In this document: positions 1 to 8,135 of the stretch, piece by piece
Numbering within the stretch: the first letter of the stretch is position 1
Layout of the letters: each line of letters opens with the position of its first letter
Virus record (IMG/VR): IMGVR_UViG_3300021961_000214
Span: 1 to 41,433 of that record
Reading direction: 5' to 3' (one strand)
DNA: 41,433 bases
Source of the DNA: a virus
Made by a program: the position numbers and the translations under genes
Notes under the pieces: model-generated
Told to the model about the DNA's origin: nothing
Databases searched by the model: none
The model's input: the letters and a program-made list of their open reading frames with translations, nothing else

Positions 1-2
1 AG

Positions 3-2306
3 CGAATCTACGAAAACCTTCCCCCATATCAACAATTTTTGATTGATAATTATTGGTCAGTTTGTGAGGATGACAATTTCTCCCAATATCCTTTGAAGGT
101 TGCTTATCTAGACATCGAGTGTCCTCATCCTGATAAATTCCCAGAACCAGAAACAGCAGAAGCAGTGATAAATCTGATCACTGTGTTCGATTCATTTTCT
201 AAAATGTATCATGTCTTCGGTCTGAAGAATTACCACACAACCAGAGATGATGTTCGATATTATTTTTGTAAATCAGAAGAAGATTTGCTCAAATCATTTA
301 TCAAGTATTTCAGAAAAGAGGGATTTGATGTGATTAGTGGATGGAACATAGCAGGATTCGATATCCCATACTTGATCAACAGAATCACATTTGAATTGGG
401 AGAAGAATGGGCGAAGAAATTGTCACCAATTGAAAGGATTTACGAAAAGACAAATCCAAATGGTAAATTTGGAATGCCTACCAAGGAGTATGTGATCGAA
501 GGAATTTCTATTTTGGATTATTATGTGATGTATATGAAATTCAGCTTAGAGAAGCAAGAATCATACAAGTTGGATAATATCGGAGAAGTTGAATTAGGTA
601 TCAATAAAATTCAGCATGAAGGTAATCTATGGGAATTGGCTAAAAAAGATTGGTATACCTACACTGATTACAACATTCGCGATGTGGAAATTTGTGTTAA
701 ATTAGACGAGAAAAAGGGATACATCAATCTTCTTCGATTCCTCGCATACACGGGACTATGTGATTTGGAAAATGCTATCAAAACAGTCCCACCAATGAAC
801 GGTGCTATCGCTATTCGTGCGCGTATGCGCGGAGAGTATATCCCCACGTTTATTCGTCCTGTGACCGATTTCAAAGCACCTGGAGGTTATGTGGCAGAAC
901 CAAGAGTAGGGTTCGCTGAGAATATCGTGTCATTTGATGCCAACTCTCTGTATCCATCAGTCATGATTTCGCTCAATCTCTCTCCTGAGACTAAAATCGG
1001 TAGAGTTGAAAAGGATGGTGATAAAGTGAAAATTCACCATGTGTCAGGAAGGCTTTTTGATATGACTAAAGAAAACTTTAAGAAGTTCATGGATGAAGAA
1101 AAGGCAGCTTTGACTAAAGCTGGATTTCTATTTTCTCAGAAGAAACGTGGTCTTGTTCCTGAGTTCTTGGATAACTTGTATTCCAAACGTAAGGAGATGA
1201 AGAACAAGATGTTGGAGTCTCGTAAGAAAGGAGATAAAGAAGGGGAACAGAAATTTGATAGTATTCAATACGCTTATAAAATCCACCTTAACTCTCTCTA
1301 TGGTTACATGCTCAACAAATATGCTCCCCTTGGTGATGAGGATATTGGAACATCTGTGACATTGACAGGTCAAGCAGTTATTAAGAAAAGTAATGATTTG
1401 TTCATGGAATACCTATCACAGTATTTCGATAATAAAGAAGAAATCGAGAAATCTCTGATATACAATGATACTGATAGCTTCTACACTTCTTTGAAGATAT
1501 TCGAAAAGATTGGATATGTCTTAAAAGATGGGGATAAAGTTTCTGATAAATTTTATGGTTTGTGTCAAGATGTTGAAGACTTCGTAAATGACGGAATCAC
1601 AAAGTGGGCTAAACAGAATTTGAAAAGTATTGACCCAAGATTCGTGTTTAAGAGAGAAAGCATCTGCGATAGTGGTATTTTCATTGGTAAAAAATATTAC
1701 GCTCTTCATAAATTGGATGAGGAGGGTGTCGTGATGAATAAATTCAAATATATCGGAGTCGATGTAGTGAAAACCACGATGCCTAAGAAAGTGAAACCAT
1801 ATGTCAAGAAAGTCATTGAACACATGATCATGACTCAATCCTTAAAAGAAACCAACGATTTATTCAACGAAGCATATGAAGAATTTAAGAAATTACCCAT
1901 CACAGATATTGCCAAGATTTCTGGTATGAATAATTACTCGGAATATTCAGCAAGATGTAATGGTATGAATACTGTAAAGGGGATGCCGAGTCACTTGAAA
2001 GCTGCTTATTATCACGATTTGATCGTTGAACAGAATGGATGGACATCCAAATATGATAAATTCAAATCAGGGGATAAAGTGAAAATGGTATATATCAAGA
2101 AACCAAACAAATATAATTTGGAGATGATTGGATTCAAAGGAGAATGGCAGACTGAATTTGATGATATCTTCACAGTTGATTATGAGAAAATGTTTGGTAA
2201 GGTATTCTACGCTGCAATTGAGAGATTCTACGAAGCAGTCGGATGGAAACTTAGAAAACCATCAGAGAATCTCACGGTGGAATTGGAAGATTTGTTTGGA
2301 GAGTAA
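3..2306 (+). CDS. 43: Family B DNA polymerase, T4 gp43-like (5' end outside window)
   Basis: Replicative phage DNA polymerase with 3'-5' proofreading. The frame is open from the first bases of the window, so the N-terminus is missing; by comparison with T4 gp43 about 80 residues are lost. Numbered from an in-frame TTG at base 39, Exo I is D25-I-E27, Exo II is around N103 to D108 (NIAGFDIP), Exo III is around Y211 to D215 (YNIRD), polymerase motif A is D300-x-x-SLYPS, motif B is K-x3-NSLYG, and motif C is Y475-NDTDS with the catalytic aspartates. The C-terminus LEDLFGE resembles the short hydrophobic tail with which T4 polymerase binds the sliding clamp, and a gp45 is encoded downstream. All catalytic motifs are intact. 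The TTG is unlikely to be the true start. Confidence 0.97.
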   Translation, partial: RIYENLPPYQQFLIDNYWSVCEDDNFSQYPLKVAYLDIECPHPDKFPEPETAEAVINLITVFDSFSKMYHVFGLKNYHTTRDDVRYYFCKSEEDLLKSFIKYFRKEGFDVISGWNIAGFDIPYLINRITFELGEEWAKKLSPIERIYEKTNPNGKFGMPTKEYVIEGISILDYYVMYMKFSLEKQESYKLDNIGEVELGINKIQHEGNLWELAKKDWYTYTDYNIRDVEICVKLDEKKGYINLLRFLAYTGLCDLENAIKTVPPMNGAIAIRARMRGEYIPTFIRPVTDFKAPGGYVAEPRVGFAENIVSFDANSLYPSVMISLNLSPETKIGRVEKDGDKVKIHHVSGRLFDMTKENFKKFMDEEKAALTKAGFLFSQKKRGLVPEFLDNLYSKRKEMKNKMLESRKKGDKEGEQKFDSIQYAYKIHLNSLYGYMLNKYAPLGDEDIGTSVTLTGQAVIKKSNDLFMEYLSQYFDNKEEIEKSLIYNDTDSFYTSLKIFEKIGYVLKDGDKVSDKFYGLCQDVEDFVNDGITKWAKQNLKSIDPRFVFKRESICDSGIFIGKKYYALHKLDEEGVVMNKFKYIGVDVVKTTMPKKVKPYVKKVIEHMIMTQSLKETNDLFNEAYEEFKKLPITDIAKISGMNNYSEYSARCNGMNTVKGMPSHLKAAYYHDLIVEQNGWTSKYDKFKSGDKVKMVYIKKPNKYNLEMIGFKGEWQTEFDDIFTVDYEKMFGKVFYAAIERFYEAVGWKLRKPSENLTVELEDLFGE

Positions 2307-2312
2307 TATCTA

Positions 2313-2319
2313 TTAAGTA
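2313..2319 (+). promoter_or_regulatory. Late-promoter-like element (variant TTAAGTA)
   Basis: TTAAGTA lies exactly 5 nt before the ATG at 2325. It has one mismatch to the TAAATA core found before the late genes of this window. It may be a weak late promoter or chance, because the neighbouring genes look early. Confidence 0.25.
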
Positions 2320-2324
2320 ATAAT

Positions 2325-2690
2325 ATGCAATTTACAATTTTATTCGAAAAACTTTTAAACGAACTTGTTGATACTCTTTTTCCCACCTTTGTCACTAAAA
2401 GAGCAGAGGGAGCAAAGAAAATAGAAGAATCTGCGAGAAAAAAAGGTTCTTTCGCCATCTTAACAGCTTACCACTTCGCTGGTAAGGTGAAACCATATGC
2501 TGATGCTTTGCGAAAAGCTAAGAAAGATGACAAAGAATCCCATTTCAAAGCGAAATATAAAGAAGCCTATGCCAAACTCAAAGATCTGGATTCTCTTTCG
2601 CAAAAAGAATTTCAAATGATCACGGGAACTCTTGAAGCATACGGTGAAGTTTACATTCAAGCAAAACATCCGAAAGATTATTCGAAATAA
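2325..2690 (+). CDS. Hypothetical protein, 121 aa, Lys-rich helical
   Basis: Not recognised. The product is very basic and appears almost entirely helical: an N-terminal hydrophobic stretch (LFEKLLNELVDTLFPTF) is followed by a Lys/Ala-rich region, residues 25-90, with heptad-like spacing that could form a coiled coil or bind nucleic acid. There is no signal peptide, membrane segment or cysteine cluster. It lies 18 nt after the polymerase gene on the same strand and so is probably cotranscribed with gp43 and uvsX. The ATG was chosen because it is the first start after the polymerase stop and the frame is open throughout. A role in DNA metabolism is suggested only by position. Confidence 0.65.
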   Translation: MQFTILFEKLLNELVDTLFPTFVTKRAEGAKKIEESARKKGSFAILTAYHFAGKVKPYADALRKAKKDDKESHFKAKYKEAYAKLKDLDSLSQKEFQMITGTLEAYGEVYIQAKHPKDYSK

Positions 2691-2693
2691 TAC

Positions 2694-2722
2694 TTGCATT
2701 TCCCTGTAAATGGGGTAGATAT
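2694..2722 (+). promoter_or_regulatory. Possible sigma70-type promoter
   Basis: TTGCAT (2694-2699), a 17-nt spacer and AGATAT lie in the 66-nt gap before the ATG at 2757. The -10 match is poor, so this is only a suggestion that the genes between gp43 and uvsX have their own early promoter. Confidence 0.22.
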
Positions 2723-2756
2723 TGTTATCAGGCACAACACTCTGATTTATACACAA

Positions 2757-2987
2757 ATGAACACAAACAAAAACGCATACGAAATAAGGCTCGATATTTT
2801 GAGCATCGCCCATAGTGACCTCATGAATATTTTTCATGAGAAATTACACAACGCCAAAAAGAAAATGATTGGCAACGATTGGACAGAAGAAAAAATTGAT
2901 GAAAAAATCATCTCTGATCTTCTTCCAAAAACAGAAGACGTTATTAAACGCGCTAAAGAACTTTATGCATTTGTAGAAAATGCATAA
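2757..2987 (+). CDS. Hypothetical protein, 76 aa
   Basis: Short, charged, mostly helical protein beginning MNTNKNAYEIRLDIL. The frame could extend upstream to a TTG at 2694, but that stretch looks like a promoter region and is poor in protein character, so the ATG at 2757 is preferred. The YEIR-LDIL start followed by a charged helix recalls small conserved unknowns near the recombination genes of T4-like cyanophages, but no function is known to me. It probably belongs to the gp43-uvsX transcription unit. Confidence 0.65.
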   Translation: MNTNKNAYEIRLDILSIAHSDLMNIFHEKLHNAKKKMIGNDWTEEKIDEKIISDLLPKTEDVIKRAKELYAFVENA

Positions 2988-3080
2988 TTAAGATTGTGAT
3001 CAGTCGCTCTGATCTGATCTGGAATAAGCAGGAGGAAGTCCAGTGAGAATGATGATAAACCCTGCACAAATTTATTAATT
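2988..3080 (+). other. 93-nt non-coding gap with two inverted repeats
   Basis: Unusually long gap for this compact region. It contains a 6-bp hairpin, GATCAG (2998-3003) with CTGATC (3009-3014) around a 5-nt loop, then a longer-range pairing GCAGG (3028-3032) with CCTGC (3061-3065). The segment AGGAGGAAGTCC inside the second element looks like a strong ribosome-binding sequence but is about 40 nt from the next ATG. It may be a structured leader of the 83-aa gene, a processed small RNA or a weak terminator. No identity is assigned. Confidence 0.35.
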
Positions 3081-3332
3081 ATGACAATACAAGAGGCATA
3101 TAATAAAGGTTTAGATGATGCAGAGAATCGAATTATCGAAAATTTCATCAATCTATTAAACGATAAGGAATATAATGTAGAATTCCCAAACCCAAAGTTG
3201 GAAATTGTTCGTAAAGTAATTAAAGAACGATCCGATTATTTCTTTAAGATGGCAGAAGGAAAACACGGAGTAGCATTAGGATTCCAGAAAAAAATACAAA
3301 ACAACAAATTAGAACTTGAAAAAGCAAAATAA
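3081..3332 (+). CDS. Hypothetical protein, 83 aa
   Basis: Small, charged, probably all-helical protein (MTIQEAYNKGLDDAENRIIENF at the start, Lys/Glu-rich at the end). No motif is recognised. It is preceded by the 93-nt structured gap and an AT-rich leader without a Shine-Dalgarno sequence, and followed after 21 nt by the next gene. Position between gp43 and uvsX suggests early expression. The ATG is the only reasonable start. Confidence 0.62.
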   Translation: MTIQEAYNKGLDDAENRIIENFINLLNDKEYNVEFPNPKLEIVRKVIKERSDYFFKMAEGKHGVALGFQKKIQNNKLELEKAK

Positions 3333-3343
3333 TCTATTAAAAT
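3316..3343 (+). promoter_or_regulatory. Possible sigma70-type promoter
   Basis: TTGAAA (3316-3321), 16-nt spacer, TAAAAT (3338-3343), ending 10 nt before the ATG at 3354. Each hexamer has one mismatch to consensus. Chance matches of this quality are common in AT-rich DNA. Confidence 0.3.
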
Positions 3344-3353
3344 ACAAAAACAT

Positions 3354-3704
3354 ATGAAAGAAAAACACGTAGCAATCATTGACCAAATCGGACGTAACAT
3401 CATCGGTAAACTCGTAGGTGAAACGGAAACCACACTGACACTTAACAACCCAGTCATTCTATTCGTTCAACCAGAACAAACAGGACAGATTCAAGTTCAG
3501 AGCTTTCCAGTATTCTTCTTTGAATTTATTAACAAGGAATTCCGTGGTCAGAATAATTGGACATACAACAAAGCTAATGTCGTGACAAGTGATGTGGTTT
3601 TGGATGATAGAATTTTGCTTCAATATGAGAAGATTAATACTCCTCCTGTTGAACAAAATGCACCAACATCCTCACCTAAAGTTATTTCGATTGACGATCT
3701 ATAA
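3354..3704 (+). CDS. Hypothetical protein, 116 aa, beta-rich, possible Sm-like fold
   Basis: The N-terminal part (residues 5-60) alternates short hydrophobic strands, with GKLVGETETTLTLNNP resembling the strand-turn-strand rhythm of Sm/LSm small beta-barrels. The tail, residues 92-116, is Pro/Ser/Thr-rich and probably disordered, ending in the acidic-hydrophobic ISIDDL, which could be a protein-docking tail. It lies directly upstream of the 72-aa gene and uvsX in one operon. An RNA- or protein-binding role is possible, but the Sm-like assignment rests only on strand pattern and needs a profile search. Confidence 0.65.
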   Translation: MKEKHVAIIDQIGRNIIGKLVGETETTLTLNNPVILFVQPEQTGQIQVQSFPVFFFEFINKEFRGQNNWTYNKANVVTSDVVLDDRILLQYEKINTPPVEQNAPTSSPKVISIDDL

Positions 3705-3705
3705 T

Positions 3706-3924
3706 ATGTCACCAGAACAATTTACATATTGGTTGAAGGGATTTTTCGAAATCTCTGATACCAATAATTTAAGTGAGAAACAAGTTCAGATCATTCGTGA
3801 TCATTTGGATTTTGTTTTCAATAAAGTGACACCTGAGAGAAGTAAAAAACCGAATTATGCGGAATTATTTGATTCCATTGTGAAACCCAAATTCCCAATT
3901 TCAAAACCTGATTTATATTGTTAA
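3706..3924 (+). CDS. Conserved hypothetical phage protein, 72 aa
   Basis: Starts MSPEQFTYWLKGFFEIS and continues with an amphipathic helix EKQVQIIRDHLDFVF. Small proteins with this F-x-YWLKGF(F/L)E start are common in many phages, usually with unknown function. The frame is open upstream to 3589, but that would overlap the preceding gene by more than 100 nt. The ATG at 3706 sits 1 nt after the previous stop and gives the usual family length. It is followed by uvsX after 3 nt, so translation may be coupled. Confidence 0.72.
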   Translation: MSPEQFTYWLKGFFEISDTNNLSEKQVQIIRDHLDFVFNKVTPERSKKPNYAELFDSIVKPKFPISKPDLYC

Positions 3925-3927
3925 TAT

Positions 3928-5046
3928 ATGGAAAAAATAGATAAAGATATTTTAGCGTCTTTGAACGCTTTGGATGATGTAGTGCCATACTCAGCATATC
4001 TGAGTGATTCAACTCTTTCCAGTGTAAATGACTGGATTGATACGGGGAGTATGGTTCTCAATGCTCTGATTTCTGGTTCGTTGTATGGTGGTATTCCAAA
4101 TGGACGTATCACACAATTAGCAGGACCATCAGGTGCATTTAAAACGGGACTTGTAATGCAAATTCTGGCAAATGCTCAAAAGAAAGGCTTGATCCCTGTC
4201 ATTTTTGACACGGAAGGTGCAATTGATCCTGAGTCTGCTGCTAAATTTGGTTTGGATATTACCAAAGTCAAATATGTCGGATGTGAATCAGTGGAGCAAA
4301 CACGAAATGCGATCTACAAATTCCTGAAGAGTGTTCGAGAGAAGAAACAATTCGGTAAATTTATTATCGCTATTGATTCTCTTGCGAACTTGAACTCAGA
4401 AATGGAACTGACTCGTATGGATAAGGATTCCATGTCTGCTGATATGGGAACATTTGCAAAATCTGTTAAGAGTCTGTTGAAGACATGCACCAACATGTCA
4501 ACTCTCACCAAGACTCCTATTCTGATTACTAACCATGTCTATGACGATCCGAGTGCAATGTATCCATCTCTTGAGAAGAATATGCCAGGTGGTAAAGCAG
4601 CAGTGTATCTACCCTCTGTCACTATTCAACTTGCTAGAAAATTGGTAAAAGATGCTGATAATAAGCAAGTTAGTGATAAATTGGCTGCATCGCAGAAGAA
4701 TTATTCAGGTGTTGTTATCCGTGCTTTGACAGTTAAGAATCGCTTTATCAAGCAATACCTTGAAGGTGAGTTCTATCTGTCCTTTAGCAAGGGGTTGGAT
4801 AAGTATTACGGCTTGCTTGATATCATGAAAGGTATGGGAGTAGTCGATAATTCAGGTTCTTCCTATACCGATTGGACAGGAGACAAGCTTGGATACTATA
4901 AAGTATGGAGTAAAGATATTGGTCTATGGGAAAATAAATTGCTTCCCGAACTTGAGAAACGAATCAAAGAGCATTGGGCTTATGGCTCATCTCCTGATGA
5001 CGATAATCTGATCGAATTGGAAGAAGATAACGAGATTGATGGATAA
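3928..5046 (+). CDS. uvsX: UvsX RecA-like recombinase
   Basis: Recombinase that coats ssDNA and drives strand exchange for recombination-dependent replication and repair, working with gp32. The 372-aa length is close to T4 UvsX. Walker A is G66-PSGAFKT73 with lysine K72, Walker B is in FIIAIDSLANLNS, and the segment PGGKAAVYLPSVTIQLAR matches the conserved RecA-core region that follows the L2 loop in UvsX proteins. The C-terminus is very acidic (DDDNLIELEEDNEIDG), as in other RecA-like proteins. It ends an operon starting at or before gp43 and is followed by a hairpin terminator. The start is 3 nt after the preceding stop, with no clear Shine-Dalgarno sequence. Confidence 0.96.
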   Translation: MEKIDKDILASLNALDDVVPYSAYLSDSTLSSVNDWIDTGSMVLNALISGSLYGGIPNGRITQLAGPSGAFKTGLVMQILANAQKKGLIPVIFDTEGAIDPESAAKFGLDITKVKYVGCESVEQTRNAIYKFLKSVREKKQFGKFIIAIDSLANLNSEMELTRMDKDSMSADMGTFAKSVKSLLKTCTNMSTLTKTPILITNHVYDDPSAMYPSLEKNMPGGKAAVYLPSVTIQLARKLVKDADNKQVSDKLAASQKNYSGVVIRALTVKNRFIKQYLEGEFYLSFSKGLDKYYGLLDIMKGMGVVDNSGSSYTDWTGDKLGYYKVWSKDIGLWENKLLPELEKRIKEHWAYGSSPDDDNLIELEEDNEIDG

Positions 5047-5059
5047 AACAATTTCAATT

Positions 5060-5087
5060 AATGCCACTGAGTTTTCTCAGTGGCATT
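5060..5087. terminator. Bidirectional hairpin terminator between uvsX and the mom-like gene
   Basis: A perfect 12-bp stem, AATGCCACTGAG with CTCAGTGGCATT, encloses a TTTT loop. It lies between two converging genes and works in either orientation by symmetry. The following T-run is short. Confidence 0.85.
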
Positions 5088-5111
5088 TCACTTGTAATCA
5101 TTTTATGAACC

Positions 5112-5753
5112 TCAATCACTATTAAGATTATCTTTCGGATAAGGCATTGGTTTATGCTTTAGTTCCCTTATTATCTTTTTACGATCTTTTTTATGTAAAA
5201 TATAAATATATCTATGTTTTTTCTTAATTTTAACCCGTTCATAGTTAGGGTCAATTTTGAGAAGTTCTTCAGTTTTAATTGTTTTATATACAACACAAAC
5301 ACTTCTTGGGTTTGTAAGTTTTCCATGTATTTTGTGTAGATATCCATTTCCAGTCGCGATTTTATTACCTTGATACAACCAATTTGTCGCTTGGTAGATA
5401 ATGCCTAAATGATTATATGTTGCGTCAGAATAACTGATTAAAACTTTAATATCAGTATTTTTTCTCAACCAATCAAAAGTTTTACCTATAAAATAGCTTT
5501 CACTATTTTTTGGTGCTTCGTCTACGAGCCATAATCTTTTTAATTCTAAAACATCTTTATTCTCTAAATTGGGTGTGATGGATTTGACAGTTTGCCTCCC
5601 AACAGGGAAACCATACACTGCAACACCTATTAAATTTTCCCCGTCGAATAATCCCAACGTGTATCTAGAAGGTGTCCATGCGTGTGAATAATGATTTTCT
5701 TTTATTAGCTTTTTAGCTAATTCTTTATCTATCAAATCTATCGTGTAATCCAT
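5112..5753 (-). CDS. Mom-like DNA-modification acyltransferase
   Basis: Resembles the phage Mu Mom family (GNAT fold), which adds a methylcarbamoyl group to adenine in phage DNA and so blocks host restriction. Family-like features are the N-terminal NHYSHAW, the central LELKRLWLVDEAPKNSES, SYSDATYNHLGIIYQATNW, and a C-terminal basic stretch with a KHRYIYIL core. At 213 aa it is close to Mom length. The basic tail could bind DNA. The gene is last in a minus-strand block inserted between uvsX and the helicase gene and carries a variant late element 5 nt before its ATG; Mu mom is also late. The substrate base and sequence context cannot be read from here. A general GNAT enzyme is the alternative. 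Confidence 0.85.
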   Translation of the reverse strand: MDYTIDLIDKELAKKLIKENHYSHAWTPSRYTLGLFDGENLIGVAVYGFPVGRQTVKSITPNLENKDVLELKRLWLVDEAPKNSESYFIGKTFDWLRKNTDIKVLISYSDATYNHLGIIYQATNWLYQGNKIATGNGYLHKIHGKLTNPRSVCVVYKTIKTEELLKIDPNYERVKIKKKHRYIYILHKKDRKKIIRELKHKPMPYPKDNLNSD

Positions 5754-5758
5754 AATTC

Positions 5759-5765
5759 GATTTAT
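5759..5765 (-). promoter_or_regulatory. Late-promoter-like element (variant ATAAATC) for mom-like gene
   Basis: On the minus strand ATAAATC ends 5 nt before the ATG at 5753, the same spacing as the exact TAAATA elements elsewhere. It overlaps the stop codon of the upstream gene. Confidence 0.5.
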
Positions 5766-7396
5766 TGCTCATTTAGCCATAACCAATGAGCATAATTTTT
5801 AGGCTTTTTAAACCCTCGATCAACGAATTTACCTGTATTATCTGAGAATCCGTCTTTATAGACTTGTTCTGTCATGTAACTCATAACATTTTCCTCATCT
5901 TCGGGATTATTTTTTTTGAGTTTTTTTAGATATTTGGACACAGCATTAATTTTTTCGTAATCTGGATCATCGACATCCATCATTTCTCTTAATTTTTCTT
6001 CAACTTCTGGTGCTGACAATCCAGCAACTTCATTTTCAATATTAATCTTCGGTTTCTTTACACCTTTTTCCTTTAATTTTTTTTCAGCTTCCCATTTCTT
6101 AGCTTGTTTTTCGTATTCCCCTTGTCTTATATTTTTAATGTCTTCTCTAGATTGAGCTTGATCCGCTTTTTCTGCATCTCTTGAGCTTTTAGAAACGATA
6201 GTTTGTTGTAAATTGGATGCGCCATTTCTCCATGCTTTTAAAATTTCTTTTTCTTCTGGAGTAATATTCCCTTGTTCGATCATATGGTTTAATAAATCAT
6301 CATCCAATGAATCATAAATGGTTTGATATCTATCTGCTTTTAATCCTGCATCATCATCTGTCGATTCAAATTCGTAATTTTGATTGTAATTTTTTAAAAC
6401 AATATCAGAAACCTTACCCATAACTCTCGGAACAATTTTTTCAATTTGTTCCTTTGGAATAGGTTGCCCATTTTGGATGGAAATGTTGATACTGTTAAGC
6501 ATGGATTCAAATACGGATTTATCAACATCCGTTAATCTGTTTTGTTCATCGGAAAGAAAATCCATTCGACTCATATTTTTGACCAAATCTCTTCTATATT
6601 CCACCAAATCTTCAATAGTGTTTTTGAATATTTTCAAATCAAACAAATCATCCTTTTTAAGTTGAGTGTCTTGTCTCTCCAATGATCTCTCCGAATGATA
6701 AATGGACATGAGAAGACCTTTTGGTATGTTCTTACTTTTTCGGAGTCTTTGTATAATACCCTTTGCTTTATTTTGAATTTCGTAGAAATTACCTAAATCC
6801 ATGCCAAGTAGTTCCTCTTTTCGGTTTATCATTCCTGATGCAAAATTGGAACTACCACCTTTAAAAAGGTGTTTGTTGAAATATGCGTCAATATTAGCAT
6901 CATCCATTACTTTGCTTGTAAATTTTTTGGATAATGCTTTTTCTTCATATGCTCTCACCATCAGAGATAACATATAATCTTGTTGTTTAGGAGTGGTGTC
7001 TGCCCATTTTCCAGCAAGTTCGGCATATCCTGGTGTGAATTCTCTCATTCTTTTGTCACCTATTTTAAGCCTTTCAATTCTTTCGTCTGGAGAAATATCT
7101 CTGATTGCTAAATTGCGAACATTAGCCTCAAATCCCTTACTTTTATTAATTCCAATTGCAGCAAGTTCTTCTTTTGAGAGAAAATCGAATAACATACGAC
7201 TGATATATTCTATTCGTTTATCTGCACGAGTTTTTGGGATAGGTGAGGCTTTTGGATGCTTTGCCATTTTGTCTTGTAATTCCAAATAGAAGTTCCTGAA
7301 TTCTGGAAAATTGGTATTCCAGAATTCACTTTTTAGACCCATTTCATTCAACATTTGAACTTTCTCCACTAAATAATCGAATCCGTAATTTCTCAT
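5762..7396 (-). CDS. Hypothetical late protein, 544 aa, highly charged helical
   Basis: No enzymatic motif is recognised. The protein is dominated by Lys/Glu-rich helices; the region from about residue 390 to 480 (KSSRDAEKADQAQSREDIKN onward) looks like a long coiled coil or single helix, and the C-terminus FKKPKNYAHWLWLNEQ is aromatic. Cysteines are absent. The frame can begin at 7456, overlapping the upstream gene by 56 nt, but a CTAAATA element lies 5 nt before an ATG at 7396, so that start is preferred. The N-terminus GFDYLVEKVQMLNE resembles the amphipathic starts of neighbouring late proteins. It may be a virion or head-internal protein. Confidence 0.72.
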   Translation of the reverse strand: MRNYGFDYLVEKVQMLNEMGLKSEFWNTNFPEFRNFYLELQDKMAKHPKASPIPKTRADKRIEYISRMLFDFLSKEELAAIGINKSKGFEANVRNLAIRDISPDERIERLKIGDKRMREFTPGYAELAGKWADTTPKQQDYMLSLMVRAYEEKALSKKFTSKVMDDANIDAYFNKHLFKGGSSNFASGMINRKEELLGMDLGNFYEIQNKAKGIIQRLRKSKNIPKGLLMSIYHSERSLERQDTQLKKDDLFDLKIFKNTIEDLVEYRRDLVKNMSRMDFLSDEQNRLTDVDKSVFESMLNSINISIQNGQPIPKEQIEKIVPRVMGKVSDIVLKNYNQNYEFESTDDDAGLKADRYQTIYDSLDDDLLNHMIEQGNITPEEKEILKAWRNGASNLQQTIVSKSSRDAEKADQAQSREDIKNIRQGEYEKQAKKWEAEKKLKEKGVKKPKINIENEVAGLSAPEVEEKLREMMDVDDPDYEKINAVSKYLKKLKKNNPEDEENVMSYMTEQVYKDGFSDNTGKFVDRGFKKPKNYAHWLWLNEQ

Positions 7397-7400
7397 ACTC

Positions 7401-8123
7401 TTATTTAGTATTGGTTTCTTTTTTTTGTCTACTATTAGGCTCCCATCTAGGCTCATTCGTATCCATCAACTCAAAAATTTTTTTCCTGTATACTGGATTT
7501 AAATCTAAAAAACGTTCAACCATCACTGCCCACATTTCATAGTAATCTTTCAAACCATAAGAACGAGGAAACTCGATCAATTTTGCTAAATCATCTCTCA
7601 ACGCTTTATCACTTTTTAATTTTGGATCATTATTTGTTAATTGACGATAAAATTTTTTAATTGCTGTGAAAAAAGATTCTCCTTTATTAAACATCCAAAT
7701 ATGACCCCACTCATGAATAATTGTTTTTACCAATTGATCATAAATTTGTTTATTTTTTAATTGTAAACCAAGTAAAAATTTTGTATCGAGGGTGATGTAT
7801 TTTAAGTCTTTGTAATTCTTATCTTTTCCATATTTTTTCTTTCGAGGATCACCAAATGCTTCTCCTGCTTCATCTTTATCAGATGATTTCTTAAACACAG
7901 CATTCACATGCATTGACTGAAATCCAATTTTGTTGATATGTGTTTTTGCTTCTTTAAATGCTCTTGCAACTTCATTCCACAATTCCATATTCTTAACATT
8001 TTGCACTTTGGAATCTAAAAAAATTGAAAACATTGGAACATCCAGTTTATGGATAACTTCGGAAGATTTTCGGAATCTACCCTCAGTCAAAACTTTCTCA
8101 AATAACTTATCAAATTCGTTCAT
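7401..8123 (-). CDS. Zincin-type metallopeptidase with HEWGH motif, 240 aa, possible head-internal protein
   Basis: H137-E-W-G-H141 is a classical HExxH zinc-binding and catalytic motif. E196 and E203 in YYEMWAVMVERF could give the third ligand, as in gluzincins. The region before the motif, around residues 105-136, is predicted to form the strand and helix that precede the active site. The frame extends to 8180, but TTAAATA lies 5 nt before an ATG at 8123, so that start is used. The N-terminus MNEFDKLFEKVLTE14-G15 looks like a T4 capsid-targeting sequence with an L-x-E/G prohead-protease site. No signal peptide is seen. It could be packaged and injected to cut a host protein, or act in virion maturation or lysis. 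The substrate is unknown. Confidence 0.83.
   Translation of the reverse strand: MNEFDKLFEKVLTEGRFRKSSEVIHKLDVPMFSIFLDSKVQNVKNMELWNEVARAFKEAKTHINKIGFQSMHVNAVFKKSSDKDEAGEAFGDPRKKKYGKDKNYKDLKYITLDTKFLLGLQLKNKQIYDQLVKTIIHEWGHIWMFNKGESFFTAIKKFYRQLTNNDPKLKSDKALRDDLAKLIEFPRSYGLKDYYEMWAVMVERFLDLNPVYRKKIFELMDTNEPRWEPNSRQKKETNTK
7402..7408 (-). promoter_or_regulatory. Late promoter element CTAAATA
   Basis: CTAAATA on the minus strand, 5 nt (AGAGT) before the ATG at 7396, overlapping the stop codon of the peptidase gene. It decides the start of the 544-aa gene. Confidence 0.72.
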
Positions 8124-8128
8124 CTTAA

Positions 8129-8135
8129 TATTTAA
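8129..8135 (-). promoter_or_regulatory. Late promoter element TTAAATA
   Basis: TTAAATA on the minus strand, 5 nt (TTAAG) before the ATG at 8123. It supports the shorter start of the peptidase gene. Confidence 0.72.

Noticed and set aside
3025-3065. RNase P RNA fragment (GGAGGAAGTCC)
   Set aside because: Only one short string matches; the other universally conserved segments are missing and the region is too short.
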